Origin: Cunninghamia lanceolata
Taxonomy: Eukaryota; Streptophyta; Pinopsida; Cupressales; Cupressaceae
Assembly: GCA_027924645.1 (NCBI GenBank)
Contig: BSBN01001225.1
Location: 11,860,001 to 11,924,000 of the forward strand
Reading direction: 5' to 3'
DNA length: 64,000 nucleotides
The translations under genes and the position numbers were made by a program. Below are positions 32,074 to 44,089 of the stretch, one piece after another. How positions within the stretch are numbered: position 1 is the stretch's first letter; each line of letters opens with the position of its first letter. A model generated the notes under the pieces. That model was not told the DNA's origin, ran no database searches, and was given only the letters and a program-made list of their open reading frames with translations.

Positions 32074-34773
32074 TTATTGAGGCCATAGAGTGACTTCTTG
32101 AGTCTGCATACCAAGGATGAATTTTGTACATACCCTTGTGGCTACTCCATGTAGATTTCCTCCTTGAGATCATCATGAAGAAATGTGTTCTTCACATCCA
32201 TGTGGTGAACCTCCCACCTTCTTGGTACTGCAAGGGCAAGAGCCATCCGAATGGAGTTCATTTTTGCCACTAGAACAAAAGTCTCATCATAGTCGATGCA
32301 ATGAACTTGCTGAAAGCCTTTGGCTACTAACCTTGCTTTGTATCTACTCACATGTCCATCTGCTTCTTTATTTATCCTATAGACCTACTTACATCTGACA
32401 AGATTGCGATCAGAAGGAAGTGGAACCAAGTCCCAAGTGTGGTTTGCTATGAGGGAGTTGTACTCCTCCTCCATGGCTGCTTCCCAAAAAGGATTCCCTT
32501 CAACTTCTGTATAAGTCTGAGGGTCAGATGCTAGAACCACATTAGCATGTAATGGAATGATGGGCTTGGTAGTTGAGAGTGCATGAGGGGCATCATATAT
32601 CTTGCTTAAGCTCCTTGTTCTTTGATTTCTCATAGGGGGTATTGAATCATCATTGGAATCCTAATCAGGAATTGGATGTCAATCGGCACATGCATGCTCA
32701 TGTTCTTCTGGATCAGATTTAGAAATATTTGAAATGAAATTAGAATGACTATATGTTTCATCTCTGAAATCCCTAAGAGGAGGAAGCACATAAGTGGTTG
32801 CATGTTGTTCCTAAGATGTATGCAGGGGACTTTCTTCAAAGTAGACACTCCTCTTAATGAAGAGTATTTCTTTTGAAAGATCTAGCAGTTTGTATCCATT
32901 TACACCATCTGGATATCCAACAAAGATGAATTATTTTCTTTGAGGCTCCAAAACCTTCCTCTTGTCTGCAGGAATATGGGCCCATGTGTGTGATCCAAAA
33001 ATATGAAATGTGTGACTTCTGGCTACACGCCTATCATTGCTTCAAAAGGTGTTTTTCCTATGATAGATTTGTGAGGAGATCTATTTTGTATGTACGAAGC
33101 ACAATTGATTGCTTCAGCCCACAATTTGGAGGGAAGGGACCTTGCATGCAACATGCAACTGTCCATCTCTTTCAAAGATTGATTCTTCCTCTCAGCTACC
33201 CTGTTCTGCTGCAGAGTGTAAGGAATTGTGTTCTGCAACTATATTCCTGCTTCATCACAAAGATATTGGACATCATTGTTGACATACTTCCCCCCATTAT
33301 TTGTGTAGAGGATCTTGATCATTTTCATAGACTACTTCTCTGCATGAGCTTTGAAAGTCTTGAGATGCTCAAACACTTCGGACTTGAATTTGAGAAAATA
33401 CACCCATGTGTATCATGTGCAAGCATCAATGAATGTTAGCACATATTTGGCTTTGCTCACATGGAAGGTTCTGGAAATGGCCCCATAAGATCAGTATGAA
33501 CAAGGTCTAAAAGAGAGGAGGCTATCCATGAATGCCCCTTCTGAAACTTTTCTTGTGGATGCTTTCCAAGAGCACAACCTTCACAAATTCCATTGGAAAA
33601 TTTTATGGTAGAAAAGCCTTTTACCATCCCCTGTTTGTTAATTTTTCTCATGTATCTAAAGTTTAAATGACCAAATCTTTCATGCCAAATTCTACTTTCA
33701 TCATTTACATGCATTAGTAGTAAAGTGGAATCTGATTTAGCAACAAATTTATAATAAGTGTACAAATGAGACTGATGATTTACCTTACCAACAACAATTT
33801 TGGAGTTGTCTTGCATGTCAAATATGCTCACCAAATCTGGGTGAATTCAACTCTCCTTTTAGTGCCAATATGTGTCATTTGATACATAGAGAGAAGATTG
33901 ACACAAAGCTTTGAAATGTGCAGGACATTCTTAAAACTTCTAATTCCAAGCTCTACCCTCCCTAGTCTAGAGTTGCCTCTACTAGAGAGTCATCTCCCAT
34001 GAGAATAGGAGGACCATCATATGGTTTTAAAAATGAGAGAGCATCTTTTGTGGCTATCATGTGATGTGAAGCTCCAGAGTCTATGATCCATGCATCTAGA
34101 GAAGAATGAATAGCAATTAATGCATGCGCATTACCTCTTGTTTCTGGTGATTTTTCTTACAACTTCTTCTTGGCACTTTCTAGAATATAGTTACCAAGGT
34201 TATTCTACTAAAGTGTCTGTGCCATGAGGTCAATGGTCTTCTTCATGCATGATGATTCTGGATGGTAAGCATGGTTCTAATAGTTGCACTATGATTTTCC
34301 CTTTTTGTCCTTCTTCCCCTTCAAGCTGGTAGATTTATTTGGAGGTTTGAGATTTCCTCCCTTTCTTGGATCTAGTTCCTTCTTCCCTTTGCCTTTGGAT
34401 TTCTAGTTGGATTTCAAACTATTCTTCCCACTTGCATGCACAACAGGTGCATGAGCTTTGGAATTTTTTAATGTACCCATCTTTATGAGCTTATCCTACT
34501 CATGTATTAGGGACTCAATAAAAGCATTGAGTGTGGGCATGTTCCAAGTTGCTCATGTTGTAAGCATGACTATGTGAAAAGTGGAGACAAATATAGCATA
34601 CTTTGGACCCAATTTTGACAAAATAGCAAGAATTAATTTATTTTCTTCCTAGGATTTATCAATTCTACATCCTTTCAGCTAGAGTAATAAGGCTTGAACT
34701 TTGTGAAGAAGTCTTGAATATTTTCAAAACTGCTTAGATCTAATGAGTTGAGCTCATTTTCAAGGATGTGACT
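32074..34773 (-). pseudogene. Copia-2 pol and distal gag (minus strand)
   Basis: Read on the minus strand, gag distal part (34878-34675 region; LENELNSLDLSSFENIQDFF) is followed by a linker with many stops. The pre-integrase domain is at 33834-33457 (WHERFGHLNFRYM ... CEGCALGK), then an integrase core with KILYTNNGG, where the catalytic Asp of TDN is Asn, and NRVAERKN. RT begins at 32633 (PFWEAAMEEEYNSL, TWDLVPLP) and runs through KARLVAKGFQQ and MDVKNTFLHDDL. It stops at KKSLYGLN, where the G-patch element inserted. The rest of RT and the 3' LTR are not in the window. Confidence 0.88.
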
Positions 34774-35085
34774 TGTTAAGAACCCATGTTTAACCCTTCT
34801 CTTTACTTTGTTAGCATATTGTTGTTGGACGCATATGCTTTGTAAGTCATCCCATGAGTATATTGTATTATCCCACATTCATGGGGAGTAATAGTTGTTT
34901 ATATTAGACTTAGTATATAAGTACGTGTTGAGGCCAATGAAGGCATCCACGAGTTTATTGTATTGAGCTTGCTCAAAGGAGGTTGCCCCCTTGAAGTGGC
35001 TTCCAATCAATAAATTCCTTCTGTGTTCTACTATTTCTGTTATTTCATGCATTTTTCATTATATTGTTGTAGGAGGTTCCTCTCA
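34774..35085 (+). repeat. 5' LTR (312 bp) of the chromodomain element
   Basis: TGTTAAGAACCC to CCTCTCA. It contains a likely TATA box in TTAGTATATAAGTACG near 34910-34925, conserved in the other LTR. Confidence 0.95.
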
Positions 35086-35087
35086 TC

Positions 35088-35099
35088 TGGTATCAGAGC
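35088..35099 (+). other. Primer binding site of the chromodomain element
   Basis: TGGTATCAGAGC, an exact match to the common plant initiator tRNA-Met primer site, two bases after the LTR. Confidence 0.95.
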
Positions 35100-36006
35100 G
35101 CTTTCTTGGGCTCGCTGGGTGGAATTTCTACCAATTTTTTTTTTCGCAGTGGCCTCCAGGTGCTGTGATTATTGCAATAGTTCTTTTTTCTTTGCATCTG
35201 TATTGTTCATTTCAATTGCAGGTTCAGATCAGGGAATAATCCCTATCCACTTAACTGTGGGAAGTGCTTAGGCATAGTCCTAAAACTCATTGTGAGGAGT
35301 ACCACAGGAACCCTGAAGTAGCTGGCCCATTGAGAGGACCTGCTAACGAAAAGGGCAACGACCCCTACCTGATTGACTAGTTCCCATCTGTGAGGTAAAC
35401 CAAGAGCTGTTGTTTGTGGCAAAGCGGTTATCAATTTTACCTGAGTCATGGAGTGAGGAGTACTGCCCCAATATGCAAGCCATTAGACAACATTGGTAGC
35501 TGAGTGAATCCCCTGAACGTTTAGGAAGCTAAACATACTTGGGGTCCATATCTATTGCCAACTGATAAATTGCAAATTGCATCTATCCAGAGCCGTTGTA
35601 GATCCTGTTTTCCCTGAAAATTCATTGGAACCCCTAAATATCCATTCTGCATATTTCCTTCCTTGAGGATCCTATCCCAAATTCCACTTATCGAAGCTAG
35701 AAATCCCACATTTGTTTATTTTTAAGGTTTTCCATAACTTCTTCGATTCTCACCCAATTGCCTTCAAATTTTTTCATAGTGTTCATTTCCTATTTCTGCC
35801 CTTTTGTCCCTCTTGGACAAATTTTCCCATTCTTTCACCCCGCTTCTAAAATCCTCATTTTTTGCTTCCTTGTCCCTAAGAAAGTGTCCAAAACCTAGTC
35901 AAACCCCAATTACCCATCAGAGTTTTTCCCAAATCCACATTTTCCTTTACTAAAAAAGTTTTTGTTTTTATTTTTCTACCCATTCCCCCCAAAAAAAATC
36001 CTAGTT
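35100..36006 (+). other. Untranslated leader of the chromodomain element
   Basis: C/T-rich leader between primer site and the gag ATG. I see no coding capacity. The chance minus-strand frames here are not supported. Confidence 0.6.
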
Positions 36007-37657
36007 ATGGTTGTCACCCGTGCAGGAGCAAAAAACATGGAGGATGAACTTGCAACCCTCAAGACTAATCACTAGAGTCTAAAATATTTCCTGGAACAAC
36101 AAGTCTCCTCCCTAGCACAACAGAAATGGGTTAGTAAACTCATGGGTTATGACTATGAGATCACTTACAAGAAGGGTAAAGACAATATTGTGGTAGATGC
36201 TCTTTCTTGCACATTTGATGACCAAGCTTCTCTTTCAGCTATTTCTATGCCTGTTCCAAATTGGTTGGATTCTGTTCAGCAAGACTATGTCAATGACTCT
36301 TCATTATCTCAAATCATCCAACAGTTGGCCAATAACCCTTCTACTATACCGCATTACTCTTGGGATGGTGCTTCTCTGAGATACAAGGGTTGTCTGGTGC
36401 TTCCCCAGAGCATAGATCTTCAACAGACTATCTTCTATGAACTCCATGCTTCTCCATTAGTAGGGCACTCTAGGTTCCTCAAACTTATGAGTGGCAAAGC
36501 GTAACTTCTTTTGGAAGGGAATGAAAAAGGCAATTCAACAAATGGTGGCTAAATGTGATACCTGCCAGCACAACAAGGGTGAAACAACACTCCTTCCTAG
36601 ATTGCTCGAACCCTTACCCATCCCTACACAGATTTGGACAAATATTTCTATGGATTTAATTGAAGGGCTCCCTAAATCTAGAGGGATGACAATGTTCTTG
36701 GTTTTGGTTGATCACCTCTCCAAATATAGTCATTTTTGTGCCCTCAGCCATCCCTATACCGCCTCCTCAGTCGCACAAATTTTTATGGACCAGATCTTCC
36801 GTCTTCACGGAATCCCTTCTTCCATTGTCTCAGATCATGATGTAACTTTCACTAGTCATTTTTAGACAGAACTATTTCGCCACACTGGCACTAAATTGAA
36901 GATGAGTTCAGGGTATCACCCACAAACAGATGGTCAGACTGAAGTTATCAACAGATGTTTGGAAACTTATCTTCGTTGCTTCACCTCAAAACAACAACAT
37001 TAGTGGGTAAAGTGGCTCCCTCTTGCTGAATGGTGGTACAATACCTCCTACCACACTACATCTAAAATGATTCCATATGAAGCAGTCTGTGGTTAGGCAC
37101 CGCCAGTGCTCCTTCCATACACCCCCAGTAGTTCACCAATGCAGGCAGTTGACACGGTTCTCTGAACTCAAGATAAGATTCTTTGCATTTTGCAGGACAA
37201 TCTTCACATGGCAAGAAATTGAATGAAACAACAAGCCAATCAACACCATTTTGAGTGCACTTTTCAAGTAGGTGATATGGTTTTTCTTCATCTACAACCA
37301 TACAAGTAATCCTCCCTGAAACTCAAAGGGCATCATAAGATGGCTCCAAAGTTCTATGGGCCATATAAGGTTCTTCAAAAGATTGGGTCAGTTGCTTATA
37401 AATTGGAGCTTCCTCCTTCCCGCATTCATCCAGTATTTCATGTCTCTTGTCTAAAGAAAGTTCTTGGCACCAACATCAGAGCACAAATTGTTTTACCAGA
37501 ACTGGATAACGAAGGATCCATCATTTTGGAGCCAAAGGCCATCCTCAATAGGTGCACTCGTCAGCTTCGCTCTCGATCCATCACAGAGGTATTAATTCAG
37601 TGGCACGAAATACAACTAGAGGATGCTACATGGGAACCACTCCTTCAGATTCAGTAA
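36007..37657 (+). pseudogene. Gag N-terminus fused in frame to RNase H end, integrase and chromodomain
   Basis: ATG 36007 opens MVVTRAGAKNMEDELATL, the start of a chromovirus-type Gag, with a TAG near 36073. At about 36115-36130 it passes in the same frame into the end of RNase H (QKWVSKLMGYDYEITYKKGKD), so gag, protease and RT were lost by an in-frame deletion. Integrase follows: a frame change near 36490, HNKG zinc end (CDTCQHNKGE), D in SMDLIEGLP, D replaced context SDHDVTF, and GQTEVINRC with the E. Stops occur near 36864, 37000 and in 37095-37310. The last part (37340-37657) ends in a chromodomain-like segment (ITEVLIQWHEIQLEDATWEP), which in this group targets chromatin. Confidence 0.9.
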
Positions 37658-37696
37658 TAATTTCCACATCTTAAGCTTTGAGGACAAAGATTTTTT

Positions 37697-37709
37697 AAGA
37701 GGGAGGGGA
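37697..37709 (+). other. Polypurine tract of the chromodomain element
   Basis: AAGAGGGAGGGGA directly precedes the 3' LTR start TGTTAGG. Confidence 0.9.
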
Positions 37710-38021
37710 TGTTAGGAACCCTTGTTTAACCCTTCTCTTTACTTTTTTAGTATATTGTTGTTGGACGCATATACTTTGTAAGTTGTCCCATGAGTATATT
37801 GTATTATCCCACATTCATAGGGAGTAATAGTTCTTTAGATTAGACTTAGTATATAAGTACGTGTTGAGGCCAATGAAGGTATCCACGAGTTTATTATATT
37901 GAGCTTGCTCAAAGGAGGTTGCCCCCTTGAAGTGGCTTGCGATCAATAAATTCCTTCTGTGTTCTACTATTTCTGTTATTTCGTGTATTTTTCATTATAT
38001 TGTTGTAGGAGGTTCCTCTCA
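37710..38021 (+). repeat. 3' LTR (312 bp) of the chromodomain element
   Basis: Same length and ends as 34774-35085, with about 16 substitutions and no indels by eye. Confidence 0.95.
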
Positions 38022-38316
38022 TGACCTCACATCTCATCTTGCTTCCCAAAAATAGTCCCAACGTAGTCCAAACCTCATTTGGAGTTGTGCATGCTTGAAC
38101 ATGAAACAACAATTCTGGAGACATGGATAAGCACAGGAGACTGAAGGCCTCATCCATGCGGTTGAAATATTTGGATTATTCAACTACAAAATTTGGCTCA
38201 ATCTTTATTGCCATGACCATCTAATACAAGCCTCTACTTCTGAGCTGAAACATAATCTTTGCCTTCCATTCGAAATAGTTATATGGCATGAGAATTGTAG
38301 AGGTCAGAAATTCCAT
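38022..38316 (-). pseudogene. gag: Copia-2 gag N-terminal part
   Basis: On the minus strand an ATG at 38316 opens MEFLTSTILMPYNYFEWKAK, the usual start region of plant UBN2-type Copia Gag. MDEAFSLLCLSMSPELLFHV and NEVWTTLGLF follow. In-frame stops lie at about 38235 and 38180. The frame continues across the chromodomain-element insertion into 34773. Confidence 0.88.
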
Positions 38317-38387
38317 TCTTTCTAATAGCTCTAATCTTCAGTACTTGCAAAAGGATTGTTTATGTTCCTTCTTCCTAGCTCTAGTGT

Positions 38388-38399
38388 GCTCTGATAAAA
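38388..38399 (-). other. Decayed primer binding site of Copia-2
   Basis: TTTTATCAGAGC on the minus strand matches TGGTATCAGAGC at 10 of 12 bases and directly follows the LTR end (TACA at 38400). Confidence 0.7.
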
Positions 38400-38743
38400 T
38401 GTAAAATTCTAGTTAAACCTGCACAACATAGTATGAATCTAGCTGGAAAATAAGAACAAAACTTGCAAGTGAACAAAGGAAAAATTTAGAGCAAGAATGA
38501 GTAAAAACTCTCTGAGTATTAACAATAAATTGCATGAATTTACAAAGATAAAACCAACGTAGGAATAAATCACATAGGAAAAGCAGGGGCATTTTAGGAG
38601 GAAAAGGCAGAGAGAGATTCCTTAGTTAGCTTACAATAAAACAAAGCAACAACAATTATCCGGGATAAAACAAGAAGTTGCTAAGTTGCGCTAACATAAA
38701 CAATATGATTATCTATGAGATAAACTCAAGCATCGGTAGATCA
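38400..38743 (-). repeat. Copia-2 5' LTR
   Basis: 344 bp, TGATCTACCG ... TTTTACA on the minus strand. Its outer end (38743) lies exactly where homology to the NLR gene begins. GTACT (38744-38748) may be one copy of the target duplication; the other side is lost. Confidence 0.75.
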
Positions 38744-38849
38744 GTACTCTAATATCCTTCATGAAGGTGAACATTTTTACTATGGTGAATCTTGGTGTAG
38801 TGAGATGTTTCAATTTCTTGATGACATTAATCAATTTTATTTGTTTTGA
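38744..38849 (+). pseudogene. 3' end of an NLR paralogue (copy A), cut by the Copia-2 LTR
   Basis: This aligns with the last part of the intact NLR gene (47820-47935). The frame reads ILHEGEHFYYGESWCSEMFQ and ends FLDDINQFYLF with TGA at 38847-38849. The intact gene reads EHFYYSEFWCSETFQFLDEI at the same place. Everything upstream is replaced by the retrotransposon nest. Confidence 0.9.
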
Positions 38850-39319
38850 GTTATATCATTCAAAATAATGGTATATAAATATATACCACAAAATTTTAAT
38901 ATTATGTTCAAATCAATTTTGAGTTATATATTATTTAGGAATAACGTATGTAATTGTAAGGGATAACAGTTTATAAGTTTTATATTTTTGTTTTACATTA
39001 TTTTTAGTATGTTTGTAAATTTATTATTGTAGTGTTTATTTCAACTTGTTTGGTATATGAAGTAACTTTTATTCTTCAACTCATTAGTGAACCTCCATAG
39101 TTTGTATGTTAGTCAGGACTAGTCCACTCCTTTAGGCCCCTTGCTAACCTAAACTATACCGCATAGCTCTATCTTGTCCATAGACTAGGTTGTACAGTGC
39201 AACCTAATTTGCATTATTCAAATTTTATATCTCTTGCTCCTAATCTAACCTTTCTAGAAGTTAAGTTGTTGTATTGTTGATTTGCACACTAAAAAGCTTG
39301 AGATAATTGACTAAGGACA
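38850..39319. repeat. 3' flank of NLR copy A, duplicated at 47935-48365
   Basis: Shared phrases include AAAATAATGGTATATAAATA, GGACTAGTCCACTCCTTTAGG and ATTATTCAAATTTTATATCTC. The copies differ by small indels. Confidence 0.9.
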
Positions 39320-39740
39320 TGCATTTTATATCCAGATTTTTCAATTTCAACAGCCATCACCATGGACATGCAAATACCATTAAGGTTAATGATTTATTGA
39401 AATGGAAAATATGTCTTTTGCAAGACCAAATTTATACAAAGAATCTTGTTATAGTTTAAGGTTTTAAGAAAAACCAAGAATACAACATCACTCATAGGTA
39501 AGGTCATTGTTTTTACCTTATGACCCTTTTTTTAATTTAATTTTGATTTCAGTGTTATTAGTGCTATTCTATTAACCTCAAATAGATATAAATTTATAAA
39601 GAATAAGTGACGGAAAGTGGTGAGAGACTATTCTAGTACTATTAGTGCAATTCTACTAGTAAAAGCACCAAAGGTGCTATCAAATGGCCGATAGGCACAA
39701 ATATTTATAGGCCTATCACCAAATAGTATATATATCTGTG
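39320..39740. repeat. 420-bp block duplicated at 52020-52420
   Basis: Both copies run from CAGCCATCACCAT(G/T)GACATGCA through GGTTAATGATTTATTGAAAT to CCTATCACCAAATAGTATAT in the same orientation, nearly identical by eye. It lies downstream of NLR copy A here and downstream of the PPR fragment in the other place. Confidence 0.95.
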
Positions 39741-40004
39741 TGTGTTTTGGCCATTTTGATAGGCATAGTGTAACTATTCTTTGTAATGTATCATCATGTG
39801 ATTTGATTAGTTGATCATTTTAATTATAAAGCATAATTTTAAAATGATGGAAGAAAATACTTGCAATTCAACTCTCTTATTAAAATAATACCTTTTGAGG
39901 TATGCCTTAGAAACATGTGTTTGATGAATGTTGTAATTTTTTTTACATGAACTCTACAATGTAGATTTATGCTACCATTCTTGCATCCTACAGAATTTGA
40001 GATA

Positions 40005-40310
40005 TCCTAATTCTAATCCTAACCATAATTCTAACCTTAATTCTTACCCTAACCTTAACCCTAAGCCTAATTCTAACCCTAAGCCTAACTTTAACCCTAA
40101 GACTAACTTTAACCCTAAACTAACTCTAATTCTAACCCTAATTCTAATTTTAACGCTAACCCTAATTATTCTAACCCTAGATGTAACCATAATTCTAATC
40201 CTAATCCTAACTATAAATCTAACCATAACCCTATTTCTAATTTTAAACCTAAACCTAACACTAATTCTAACCCTAACCTTGATTCTAATCCTCTTCCCAA
40301 CCCTAATAAT
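40005..40310. repeat. Second telomere-like tract (CTAACC/CCTAAT type)
   Basis: Units are mostly CTAACC, CCTAAT, TCTAAC and CCTAAG. They differ from the heptamer variants of the large satellite. Long low-complexity open frames on both strands come from the repeat itself. Confidence 0.9.
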
Positions 40311-41780
40311 ATTCTCAATGAATGTGTGAATGAATGTTGGCATTCACTCTATATACATGCATGTCTATGTGTGTGTTAAAAGTTAATTTTGACACACTTT
40401 GTCTAAATGGATGTATGTGTGTGTGTATGTGTGAAAAGTTAATTTTGGCATTCACTTTGTTTGGAGTGCATGTGTGTGTGCGTTTGAACTAACTTTTACA
40501 TTCATTGTGTGTCTGTGGCTTTGAAAGTTAATTTTGGCATTCACTGTGTGTATGAATGAATGTTGGCATTCACTCTATGTGCATGCACGTGTGTGTGTGT
40601 GTGTGTGTGTGAAAAATTAGTTTTGGCACACTTTTTCTAAAGTGGATACGTGTGTGTGAAAAGTTAATTTTAGCATTCACTTTTTTGAAGTGCATGTGTG
40701 TGCGTGTGTTTGAACCCTAACCCTAACAAAAATACTTTGATGTTCACTTTATGTGAAGGATATGTACAAAATACTTTCAAAGTTCAATGATGTTCACTTT
40801 GTGTGTTTGAATTAACTTTGGCTTTCATTATGTGTCCATGGTTTTGAAAGTTAACTTTGCCATTCACTGTGTGTGTGAATGAATGTTGGCATTTGCTCTA
40901 TGTGCATGCAGGTTATGTGCATGTGTGTGTGTGTGTGTGTGTGTGAAAAGTTAAAATTGGCATTCATTTTGTTTGAAGTGCATGTGCATGTGTGTGTGAA
41001 AAGTAAATTTTGGTATTCACTTTGTTTTAAGTGCATGTGTATGTGTGTGTGAAAAGGAAATTTTGGCATTCACTTTGTTTGAAGCATGTGTGTGTGCGTG
41101 TGTGAAAAGTTAATTTTAGAATTCACTTTGTTTGAAGTGCGCGCGCGCGTGTGTGTGTGTTTGAACCCTAAGCCTTACAAAAATACTTTTATGTTCACTT
41201 TGTGTGAAGTATATGTACAAAAATACTTTCAAACTTCAATTATGTTCACTTTGTGTGTTTGAAAGTTAACTAACTTTGGCTTTCAATGTGTGTGAATGGT
41301 TTTGAAAGTTAACTTTGGCATTCACTGTGTTTGTGAATGAATGTTGCCATTCACTTTATGTGCATGCTCATGTGTGTGTGGGCATGTGTTTGAAACTTAA
41401 CCCTAATAAAAATACTTTGACGTTCACTTTATGTGATGTATATGTATAAAAATAAAGTTCAAACTTCAATAATGTTCACTTTGTGTGTTTAAATGAACTT
41501 TGGTTTTTATTGTGTGTGCATGACTTTGAAAGTTAACTTTGGCATTCACTATGTGTGTGAATGAATTTTGGCATTCATTCTATGTGCATGCACGTGTGTG
41601 TGTATGTATGAAAAGTTAATTTTTTGCATTCAATTTCTTTGAAGTGCTGTGTGTGCATTTGAACTAACTTTGGTAGGCATTGTGTGTATGTGTTTGAAAG
41701 TACTTTGACATTTATTTTTCATTGTGTATGAATGTACTTAAACTATCACTTTATGTGGAGTGTGTTGTGCATGTTTAAAA
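40311..41780. repeat. GT-rich minisatellite with embedded CCCTAA pieces
   Basis: Recurring modules are GAATGAATGTTGGCATTCAC, CTATGTGCATGCA, (GT)n, GAAAAGTTAATTTTGGCATT and AATACTTTGATGTTCAC. The first recurs at about 40329, 40553, 40877, 41333 and 41565. Short telomere-like pieces (GAACCCTAACCCTAAC near 40714, GAACCCTAAGCC near 41163, CTTAACCCTAAT near 41396) precede AAAATAC modules. A (GC)n(GT)n run is at 41139-41161. Confidence 0.9.
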
Positions 41781-44089
41781 GTTTGTTTTGTGTCGATTGC
41801 ATTTTTGTGTGTATAAAATAGTAAAATTGTATCTATTATATAGGAGAATATTTGTCTTGCTACTATATTGGACTCTTTATGTTCCTACTTGGCTTCCTTA
41901 GGTTTTAAGATATTTTTGTAATTTTATAACATAGTGAAACTTAACAAATGATAATGTTTATTACATAATATTCAAATACTTTGGCTTCCCAATGTAAAGT
42001 TTTAATATTAACATTCAATAATCTAAAACCAAAAATTCCTTCGTAAATAATATCTATGATTTGGGGTTGCATAAATGTACCAATAAATGTACTATCCATT
42101 TTTAAAAAGAAAAAAGAGAAAAATATTCTTTTGCATTTTATTTGAAATGCAGAGGAGACAATGTACAGATAGAAATGGCAGTAGACATAGCAAAAGTGCC
42201 ATTGGGTATTTGCAAGAACACTAACCATATACTAACCATATGCTAGATTAATCCCAAATTAATTTTCAGATGTTTGTATAGTATGATATTTTAACTAAGA
42301 TAAAATATGAGCTCATAATGAAATAGAAAGTTAAATCAAAGAAAACCAGTTAAAAGAGAAATTAATGTAGAAAATCAAGGGGGTTTAGTGATGATACTAT
42401 TGTATACTAGTTTAGAAATTTACAATTTCTAATGTTAAGAAATTGCATTGTGATGAACAAACCTGTTCTTTCTCCTTCACATCAGGCATGTCTGAATCAA
42501 TAAACTTGTAAAAATTTTCAGTACCTTGTGGGGGTACTTGTAAAGTGAAAAGAAAAATAAATGCACATGCTATAGTAGGAAAACTTAATTCGGCAGAGTC
42601 AAGTATATTTGTAAGGCTTTTATCATCTAAACCTTCTTACACCAAAATTCCAAATTCCCTTCAAACAACAAACAAAACTAAACCTTTTTACTAACACTCT
42701 TCGAACTATAAACAGAAAAACAACTCCAAACTACATGGAAAAAGATAACTAGCCTTCACGGAGATCAAAGAAAATTGAAACAATACATTCATTAATTAAA
42801 AAAATGACCATCCAAAGGTGAATCAGATCGGTCTTCATCATCTATTCATAGCGTTCAATATTTCTCATATATCTGACCGAGTATTGATATACTAATCTCA
42901 ACTATTCATTACAATGTCTAAAGCATCATAGCATGTTATTGCGTCTCACTTGTCGCCAACAAATCTTAGATGGCTGAGACAATTATATGAGCTTAGAACA
43001 AATTTTGCACCCCTCTAAGAACTATTTAAGCTTAGATTTGTGAAAATAAAATGGATGCACAAGAACTTAGATTAGCATTTTTTAATTTTTTGCGAGTTTG
43101 TTATGGATTGCTTTTAGCATATGCATATAACTGTTTTTTTAACAAAAACCAGAACATTGGATCTAAAGTATACACAGGATAATGTGTCAAGATTACAAGA
43201 ACAAATCTTGAAGAGTAATGACAAAATTCAAGACAAAATCACCTAAAAAGCTCCTCAATTTAAGGAAATGCACAAAAAGAAGAGAGAATTTAAAATGCAA
43301 AACTCTGTCAAGAGACCCTATCCCATTGCATGATAATGTAGGCATGTAAATCTACTAAACAGATGTATCCATAGGGCTTAAACACAAATTCCTTTCTTTT
43401 TCACCAAAAACTCAAATTAAGAATCCAAAACATAAAAGCATACCATCCGAATAACAAAATGCACAAAAATAAACCAAATCTGACATAGATATGCACTCTA
43501 ATTTCTGGTTAATCTGAGATATACATGCTCTATATTTTCTTTTTCCTTCTCATTCATCTCGTTCCCCTGTGTACACCAAAAAGCACATCAATGGACTCAA
43601 TTTATAGTTGAGGGTAGATGAAGCGATCTAATAGAAGGGCGCAAGAAATAAATCTTCCACGATCTGTGGCGTTACAACTTTTTATAAATATTTGTGCATA
43701 AAGATTTGTAAGGGGCGTTCTATTTTAAAATTTTCATATTTTTTTCATTTTATTTCTTCTGATTTTTTTGGATGACCAAAAAAATATTTTTTTCTGAGAC
43801 TCAAATTTGTGGTAGTTACGAGATGTGTACACATATAGAATGGCCTATCGGACAAATTAAACTGTTACTACTATTCTATTCTCCAGACTATGACGGATTT
43901 CTTATTTGAAATGAAACTATTATAATGGCATCTTCATTCTTTGTCTGGGGAACTATGTATTTATTAGTCTTCATGCATTATAATCTATTACTTGTAAAGT
44001 CTTACACCTTTGTACTTTATGCCGTGCACTCAGGGGTGTGCATTATACTCTATTACTTCTGATGTTCTACACCTAATCCAATCAGCCTT
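41781..44089. other. AT-rich intergenic region upstream of the NLR gene
   Basis: I see no supported gene, RNA or element ends. A minus-strand open frame at 41941-42228 lacks recognisable features. Part of this stretch may be the 5' flank of NLR copy B. Confidence 0.4.

Larger units (their letters stand above)
34774..38021 (+). mobile_element. Deletion derivative of a chromodomain-type Ty3 element inside Copia-2 gag
   Basis: Two LTRs of exactly 312 bp (TGTTA(A/G)GAACCC ... TTCCTCTCA) enclose 2.6 kb. Flanks TGACT (34769-34773) and TGACC (38022-38026) are a one-mismatch target duplication. Removing the element rejoins the Copia-2 gag frame (KMRCEV to TSHILENEL). By eye the LTRs differ at about 16 sites, near 5%. 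The primer site and purine tract are intact. The interior keeps a gag start and everything from the end of RNase H to a chromodomain, but lacks the rest of gag, protease and RT. Confidence 0.95.

Noticed and set aside
41941..42228. 95-residue minus-strand gene
   Set aside because: AT-driven Ile/Phe-rich frame without support from context.
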